DNA of 11,150 nucleotides. Source: Candidatus Rifleibacteriota bacterium (lineage in GTDB: Bacteria > Muiribacteriota > Ozemobacteria > Ozemobacterales > Ozemobacteraceae). The DNA lies in contig JAQUZA010000072.1 in the NCBI GenBank assembly GCA_028691595.1, positions 1-11,150 on the forward strand, read 5' to 3'. The notes beneath the pieces were generated by a model, which saw nothing but the letters and a program-made list of their open reading frames with translations, was not told where the DNA came from and searched no databases. The position numbers and the translations under genes were made by a program. Positions 8,101 through 11,150 of this stretch are shown here, piece after piece. How positions within the stretch are numbered: position 1 is the stretch's first letter; every line of letters starts with the position of its first letter.

Positions 8101-9618
8101 GATCGTTTGTTTGCTGTAGATCTGAAGCAGATTACCGGTTCAATTCTCGATTCTGTTATTAAAATTTCGGGCAAGGCCCGACTTGAAAACCTGCGCAAGG
8201 GTTTTAAACCAGTTCTTGAGGGGCTGACTGCCGAGCTTTCCGGTCTTGAAATGAAAAAACTGTTTGATTTTATTGCCTCAGGCCTTTTGCCAAAAGCTGT
8301 CAGCGATGTTTTTACGGTTGAAAGTGGCATTGTGCAAGGAAAGTTTGCTCTGAGTGGCACGCCGCAGAAAATTATCGCCAGCGGAAGCGCAAGTCTGAGC
8401 GAGGGTTCTATAAAAATTCCCGTATTGAAAGACAGCGTCAAAAAACTTAAAGCAGATTTTTCTTTTGAAGGTCGTAGTGATTCAGGATTTGCACGTATCG
8501 GAGTCAGTGATCTGGCAGGCAGTTTCGGGCGATCCGATTTTGTTGTCAGCAGCGGTTGGCTTGAAGACCCCCTTAAATCAGGCAAAATAGGCCTCTCCGG
8601 GCAATTTGGCAAGGTTTACCCGGCCGATTTGCTCGCAATGCTAGGCGGTATGGCTTTGTCTGCGGTCAGTTTTCCCCAGGAGGGCTGGCTGGATGGAAGT
8701 CTTGAAATATCCGGAACCTTTGCCAGACCATTAATTGAGGCAAATGTCCAAAGCACTGAGATGAAAATTCAATATAATTCCGGCCAGGGAGTTTTTTCTG
8801 TCCCCGTTGGAAAAAACACTCTGCATCTTAATTTGAATCCTGAAAGTGGTCTTGCTGAGGTAAAAAAATGTGATCTTGAATTGCTTGGTGGCCGGCTGGC
8901 ATTGAACAAAGCCAGTGGTCGCTTTTTGCCGGGCAGGCCTTTTATTCTGAGCCTCGATGGTCTGGTCGAGGGCATTGACTTTTCGAGCCTGCAGATCAAT
9001 AACGCAGAAGCATTGAGGGGCTACCTTGGCGGAACTTTTAAAGCTGAATGGAACGAACATGGTGCCAGGGATGCTGTTTTTAACCTGGGGTTCAAGGATA
9101 TTTACGTTCCATCTCTGCCAATTATAGATCCGCAGACACTTGCAAAAGCTGGTGCCGATTTTATCGAAAAGCCTGATTTCAGGGTCGGGCAGTTGAATTT
9201 TTATGTCACCACCGAAGAAGATGATGAGCTGAAAGGAAAGCTTCTCATTGCCGATGGTCTTTTTGCCGGGCCGCACCTTAGATTTGAGCTGGGTAACAGC
9301 GAATTTAACCCCCAGGCAATGCAGCTCGATGCAAAACTGATGATTAACCCTCAGAGTCTTCGGCAGAGCGATATCGGCCGAAAATTAAAAAAATGGACAG
9401 TCACTATACAGGATGAAAAGACCGGTGTACCATATGTAGACCTCTCGGTTGGTGGAACCTGGGATAAACCTGAATTGATCGCAAGGGCCCTCAAAAAGAA
9501 GGCAGAGAAGAGAGTTAAACGGAATTTTATTGGCAGGATATTTGGTGGACACCGGCCTCATAAAGCCAGTGTCGAAGAACTTATGCAATGGTTTCCCGGT
9601 TGGAAGAAAGGGTTATAA
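5149..9618 (+). CDS. Very large AsmA/TamB-like inner-membrane-anchored periplasmic protein
   Basis: 1489 residues from ATG 5149. A basic cytoplasmic N-terminus of about 39 residues (ending RKMRRWLRR) leads into one hydrophobic signal anchor (about 40-60), with the rest in the periplasm. Right after the anchor comes the family's typical opening: a small beta-domain with GRFTLQMGSISGDLLHGV, then LQKLVVENPILTI. The body is a long run of short beta-strands with recurring G-x-h-x-h and 'SGTFARPLIEA'-type turns, as in AsmA, YhdP and TamB. The C-terminus (VDLSVGGTWDKPELIARALK, about 1431-1450, then a basic tail) matches the usual AsmA-like ending. Family members form elongated hydrophobic grooves and are linked to phospholipid movement between inner and outer membranes; this one is longer than E. 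coli TamB or YhdP (each about 1260). TTG (5110) and GTG (5125) starts upstream have no better ribosome site. It heads an operon with the FHA gene 2 bp downstream. Family call strong; substrate unknown. Confidence 0.88.
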   Translation: MEDKNSKRLESLAIELEKRRQQHKEGGSHSRKMRRWLRRFLMFAAFCFFILASVFFVNFFRLNSDLIEGHIKQGIIPNLTRGRFTLQMGSISGDLLHGVNLDNVLVQNPHFKTSATLLTVPRVSMKYSLLDILFGRLVLQKLVVENPILTISRNEKSRGIWDFSDDLLKAVVPAVEADEETVWQKREKAQVLADQYLEDIQVKNLSILVPAPDKLIKDEFVARLVRLPKSTFQINGINLSLKKHASKAFNSHLLKIFLADKRDWLMFQVTKMKSNGNFTVGFDALGQSFTFAVENLGEAGRKINLFDGRRRDRLNLEWVWARERVSLPEKIRGLTGILQIDQLKDLTSGLLSTENDLSGSLLLKVSCAAGKPLYDAHASLNLASMSVNIPFVPVVKNLAADLDIFDRRASLQNLSVDIASITSSHEGYVDFANEAAISASLDSLVANEKLAAAASYTRLEPGVHQFAARVDRNSGRAEISFNRRLVGKEIRYSDFNFVAGLIASGSAADILPLKLLPAELVKKMQEYLARVDILGPLAISTAFASLDDWQTSAVEIDLNGARIVSRISAKDYVTLGGKALLDAGSLRLDGFSADIDNLRFDATGSAVIVASSPFVKDFSLRAQAKIEDDKNFSITSERLQSSIGLKARPDFDSIELTGKNIATIEVDADKGVLLETGFDKLNFVRRGKVLWADHCQVSADISWQGGDFLNGVGLAKGDASLEFFGVPLELKARLDVAARKLDNLSFTGGGSNFARLIEALKTQPEGRDFFKKYPLGVTGSFNFAMLAAGTLACPNLDGWLKFPVLNVSMSGMSARLPFNVQLKTLDNVYHAGLKAGEASIKVKDVTFDLGKTDAELVISGLNASSGTTLGVKANSEVFGAGLNASGTVKLSEKSFDNFKLAVRSGKIETLAAEISRIGRFTMPFSLSGKFESEASLNGPFASPSSRGYVDVGLLNIDMPISTGRAKTVIAAKKITGRLNFDKRGDRLFAVDLKQITGSILDSVIKISGKARLENLRKGFKPVLEGLTAELSGLEMKKLFDFIASGLLPKAVSDVFTVESGIVQGKFALSGTPQKIIASGSASLSEGSIKIPVLKDSVKKLKADFSFEGRSDSGFARIGVSDLAGSFGRSDFVVSSGWLEDPLKSGKIGLSGQFGKVYPADLLAMLGGMALSAVSFPQEGWLDGSLEISGTFARPLIEANVQSTEMKIQYNSGQGVFSVPVGKNTLHLNLNPESGLAEVKKCDLELLGGRLALNKASGRFLPGRPFILSLDGLVEGIDFSSLQINNAEALRGYLGGTFKAEWNEHGARDAVFNLGFKDIYVPSLPIIDPQTLAKAGADFIEKPDFRVGQLNFYVTTEEDDELKGKLLIADGLFAGPHLRFELGNSEFNPQAMQLDAKLMINPQSLRQSDIGRKLKKWTVTIQDEKTGVPYVDLSVGGTWDKPELIARALKKKAEKRVKRNFIGRIFGGHRPHKASVEELMQWFPGWKKGL
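9607..9612 (+). promoter_or_regulatory. Weak Shine-Dalgarno site selecting the FHA-protein start
   Basis: AAAGGG lies 8 nt before the ATG at 9621, inside the last codons of the AsmA-like gene. It supports this start over the in-frame ATG at 9588, which would overlap the upstream gene by 31 bp and place 11 charged residues before the signal peptide. The 2-bp gap between genes also suits translational coupling. Confidence 0.5.
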
Positions 9619-9620
9619 GC

Positions 9621-11147
9621 ATGCGAAAAAGCATTAATGCCGGACTGTTGATTGTTTTGATGATGCTGACAATTCAGGGGCTGCGGGCGGCTGAACTTAA
9701 AATGCCATCTGCCGTGAGCCCCGGCGAGCTTTTTGTGGTCAGCCTTCAGCCGTTACCGACAGAAACGCAGCTGGGGCTGCGTTTTGATGCCACACAGCTT
9801 CAGTTTCTCGGGGCCGTTCAAGGTACACCTGAGATTCAGATTAAAAGCGATTCTGAAATTGAGATCAGGCCCGATGCCGGAAGGGCTTCGGCTGGTTATG
9901 ATCTGAAGTTTCTGCCACTTACTGCAAGCGGTTCTCTTCTGAAACTTATTGATTCAGAGGGAATTAAAGAATTCCCGGTTTTGTTTGCCGTTGCCGATTC
10001 AACTGGTGGAAATTCACTTATCATTCTCGTTGCCGCCTTGATTCTGGCATTTGCAGGCTTCAAAATCTGGAAATATCAGAAAAGCGCACCCGAAATGATG
10101 TCGACCAAGTCGTTGTTTATGAATTACGAAGAGCTTGAAAAGGCTCGAAAACAATATTTCCCCGATGACGAAGCTGAAAAAACAGACGCTGAACCTGAAA
10201 CGCCTGCTCAGCAAAAGCCAGAAAAAACTGCAACCGCTGCCCCGGAAAAGCCCGCAGCTGAGTCTGTAGGTAAGAAAACCCTGAAGCATGCTGCCGTCAA
10301 ACCAGCGCCCCTGCAGGGAGCGCTTGCCAGGTTTTCGTCAGAGTCTGAAGAATCTGAAAGCATACCCCCTGAGACACAGGTTAAAGCGCCAGAAGGCACG
10401 AAGCCTGTTTCTGAAACCGCTGGTGAAGGTAAGCCGGCACAGGTTTCAGAACCACCAGTAGAGGTAAAAGCCCCCGCTGCTTCAGGGGGCAAAAAGACCC
10501 TCAAAAACAAGGCAGTTGAAGTTCCGGTTCTATCTGGCAGACTTGCCGATGTTGGGCCGGTTGAAAAACCCGTCGAAAAACCCGTCGAAAAATCAACCGA
10601 ACCCGCTAAAGTTGAACCAACTGTTCCAGACCAGAACATCAAAAAGCCTGAGACCGAAAAACCCGTCGATGCAGGCGAAACGGCCCCCGAAAAGAGAGCG
10701 AGACCATATGCTCAGGCTGCTGTTGCTGCACCACAGAAAGTTGCTGACGACCCGAGAACCGTTCAGGTGGTCCATGAAGCCATTGAAAAGAGAATTGATC
10801 ACAAAAAAGAAGATGCAAACGCCAAACCTTCTGCTGGTCTGATTGGCCCGAAAGAAAGGCTTTTGTTTGCGATTGAAGGAGCTGGTAAGGCTTATGAAGC
10901 CCAGGGTAGCGTGATAAGAGTCGGTCGACTTTCAGAAAACCAGATTTGCATCACCGCTTCTGAAGTCAGCCGCAAACATGTTGAAATCACTGTAAGCAAC
11001 GGTGTGATAAGCGTGTGCCCGTTGACCGAAACCAATACTACCAGATTGAATGGACGCACGATCAAAGACAAACAGACAATTAAGCCAGGTGACACTTTGA
11101 GCCTTGGCGGAACTGACTTTGTGGTGGTTAAAGTCCGGGCGCTCTAA
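9621..11147 (+). CDS. Membrane FHA-domain protein with cohesin-like extracytoplasmic domain
   Basis: 508 residues. A signal peptide (about 1-24, MRKSINAGLLIVLMMLTIQG then a LRAA site) is followed by a beta-rich domain (about 25-127). Its VSPGELFVVSL and LGLRFDATQLQFLG segments resemble cohesin or carbohydrate-binding beta-sandwiches; this is a pattern match only. One membrane helix (about 132-150) is followed by KIWKYQK, placing the N-terminal domain outside and the rest in the cytoplasm. Residues about 185-400 form a Pro/Glu/Lys/Ala-rich linker with a duplicated GKKTLK motif and VEKP repeats. The C-terminus (about 412-506) is an FHA domain with the expected residues: Gly435-Arg436, Ser450 and His453 in SRKH, and Asn477-Gly478. 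FHA domains bind phosphothreonine peptides, so the divergently encoded double kinase is the natural candidate for making its ligand. The gene starts 2 bp after the AsmA-like stop and ends with TAA 3 bp before the window edge, so I cannot see a terminator or further operon genes. FHA call very strong; cohesin-like call tentative. Confidence 0.92.
   Translation: MRKSINAGLLIVLMMLTIQGLRAAELKMPSAVSPGELFVVSLQPLPTETQLGLRFDATQLQFLGAVQGTPEIQIKSDSEIEIRPDAGRASAGYDLKFLPLTASGSLLKLIDSEGIKEFPVLFAVADSTGGNSLIILVAALILAFAGFKIWKYQKSAPEMMSTKSLFMNYEELEKARKQYFPDDEAEKTDAEPETPAQQKPEKTATAAPEKPAAESVGKKTLKHAAVKPAPLQGALARFSSESEESESIPPETQVKAPEGTKPVSETAGEGKPAQVSEPPVEVKAPAASGGKKTLKNKAVEVPVLSGRLADVGPVEKPVEKPVEKSTEPAKVEPTVPDQNIKKPETEKPVDAGETAPEKRARPYAQAAVAAPQKVADDPRTVQVVHEAIEKRIDHKKEDANAKPSAGLIGPKERLLFAIEGAGKAYEAQGSVIRVGRLSENQICITASEVSRKHVEITVSNGVISVCPLTETNTTRLNGRTIKDKQTIKPGDTLSLGGTDFVVVKVRAL
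10269..10328 (+). repeat. GKKTLK linker motif, copy 1
   Basis: Codes residues 217-236 of the FHA protein (GKKTLKHAAVKPAPLQGALA). It matches copy 2 at 12 of 20 positions without gaps, within a linker that is otherwise not conserved between the two places. Conservation inside low-complexity sequence suggests a short linear docking or phosphorylation motif, with Thr220 as a possible phosphosite (inference). Confidence 0.6.
10488..10547 (+). repeat. GKKTLK linker motif, copy 2
   Basis: Codes residues 290-309 of the FHA protein (GKKTLKNKAVEVPVLSGRLA), 73 residues after copy 1. Shared positions are GKKTLK, then AV, then L, G and LA. Codons differ between the copies (for example ggtaagaaaaccctg against ggcaaaaagaccctc), so the repeat is old and kept at protein level rather than a fresh DNA duplication. 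Confidence 0.6.
10560..10595 (+). repeat. 12-bp tandem repeat coding VEKP units
   Basis: Three units of about 12 bp (gtcgaaaaaccc type) code VEKPVEKPVEKS at residues 314-325 of the FHA protein, and a related EKPVD recurs at residues 346-350. The near-identical DNA points to recent slippage in the flexible linker. It probably only changes linker length. Confidence 0.7.
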
Positions 11148-11150
11148 TTT

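Noticed and set aside
7635..8612. 325-residue minus-strand open frame inside the AsmA-like gene
   Set aside because: Its Pro/Ser/Arg-rich composition is typical of an antisense shadow, while the plus frame reads through as a coherent beta-rich AsmA-like protein.
9588..9620. Earlier ATG for the FHA protein at 9588
   Set aside because: It would put 11 mostly charged residues before a complete signal peptide and overlap the AsmA-like gene by 31 bp; AAAGGG sits properly for ATG 9621.
1..11150. tRNA, rRNA, CRISPR array, transposase or attachment sites
   Set aside because: I looked for cloverleaf-like stretches, regularly spaced identical repeats, transposase motifs and terminal inverted repeats and saw none; nearly all bases are in the four coding regions.

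Overview
The window carries two divergent transcription units from what is very probably a diderm (outer-membrane) bacterium. The evidence is a very large AsmA/TamB-type periplasmic bridge protein, several export signals, and a membrane-anchored kinase with a long extracytoplasmic arm. Hanks-type Ser/Thr kinases, an FHA protein and very long multidomain proteins are typical of bacteria with complex signalling, such as deltaproteobacterial, PVC or candidate-phylum lineages. I cannot assign a taxon from the sequence alone. Coding density is high, and I see no RNA genes, CRISPR array, insertion sequence or sign of recent transfer.

Left (minus-strand) unit, 1-4980: a 1540-residue transmembrane protein with two intact tandem kinase domains inside the cell and one membrane helix. 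Outside lie a long helical/TPR-like region, an extreme Ala/Glu/Lys-rich coiled coil and a C-terminal right-handed beta-helix. It is followed after 23 bp by a small gene with a signal peptide that runs off the left edge.

Middle, 4981-5148: a 168-bp divergent intergenic region with promoter-like sequences for both directions, a 6-bp inverted repeat and a repeated AAGCCGGG element. Both flanking genes have a -10-like hexamer ending exactly 7 nt before their ATG and no evident Shine-Dalgarno sequence, so both may be leaderless.

Right (plus-strand) unit, 5149-11147: a 1489-residue AsmA/TamB-like protein, then, 2 bp downstream, a 508-residue type I membrane protein. The latter has a cohesin-like extracytoplasmic domain, one membrane helix, a long Pro/Glu/Lys-rich cytoplasmic linker with a duplicated GKKTLK-type motif, and a C-terminal FHA domain.

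Taken together (inference), the window encodes a candidate phospho-signalling module at the cell envelope. The double kinase would sense something in the periplasm through its beta-helix, the FHA protein is an obvious candidate reader of phosphothreonine, and the AsmA-like protein (a family linked to phospholipid movement between membranes) is a candidate controlled function. The exported small protein may be a further periplasmic component. The domain calls are strong; the functional linkage rests on gene neighbourhood and domain logic only.
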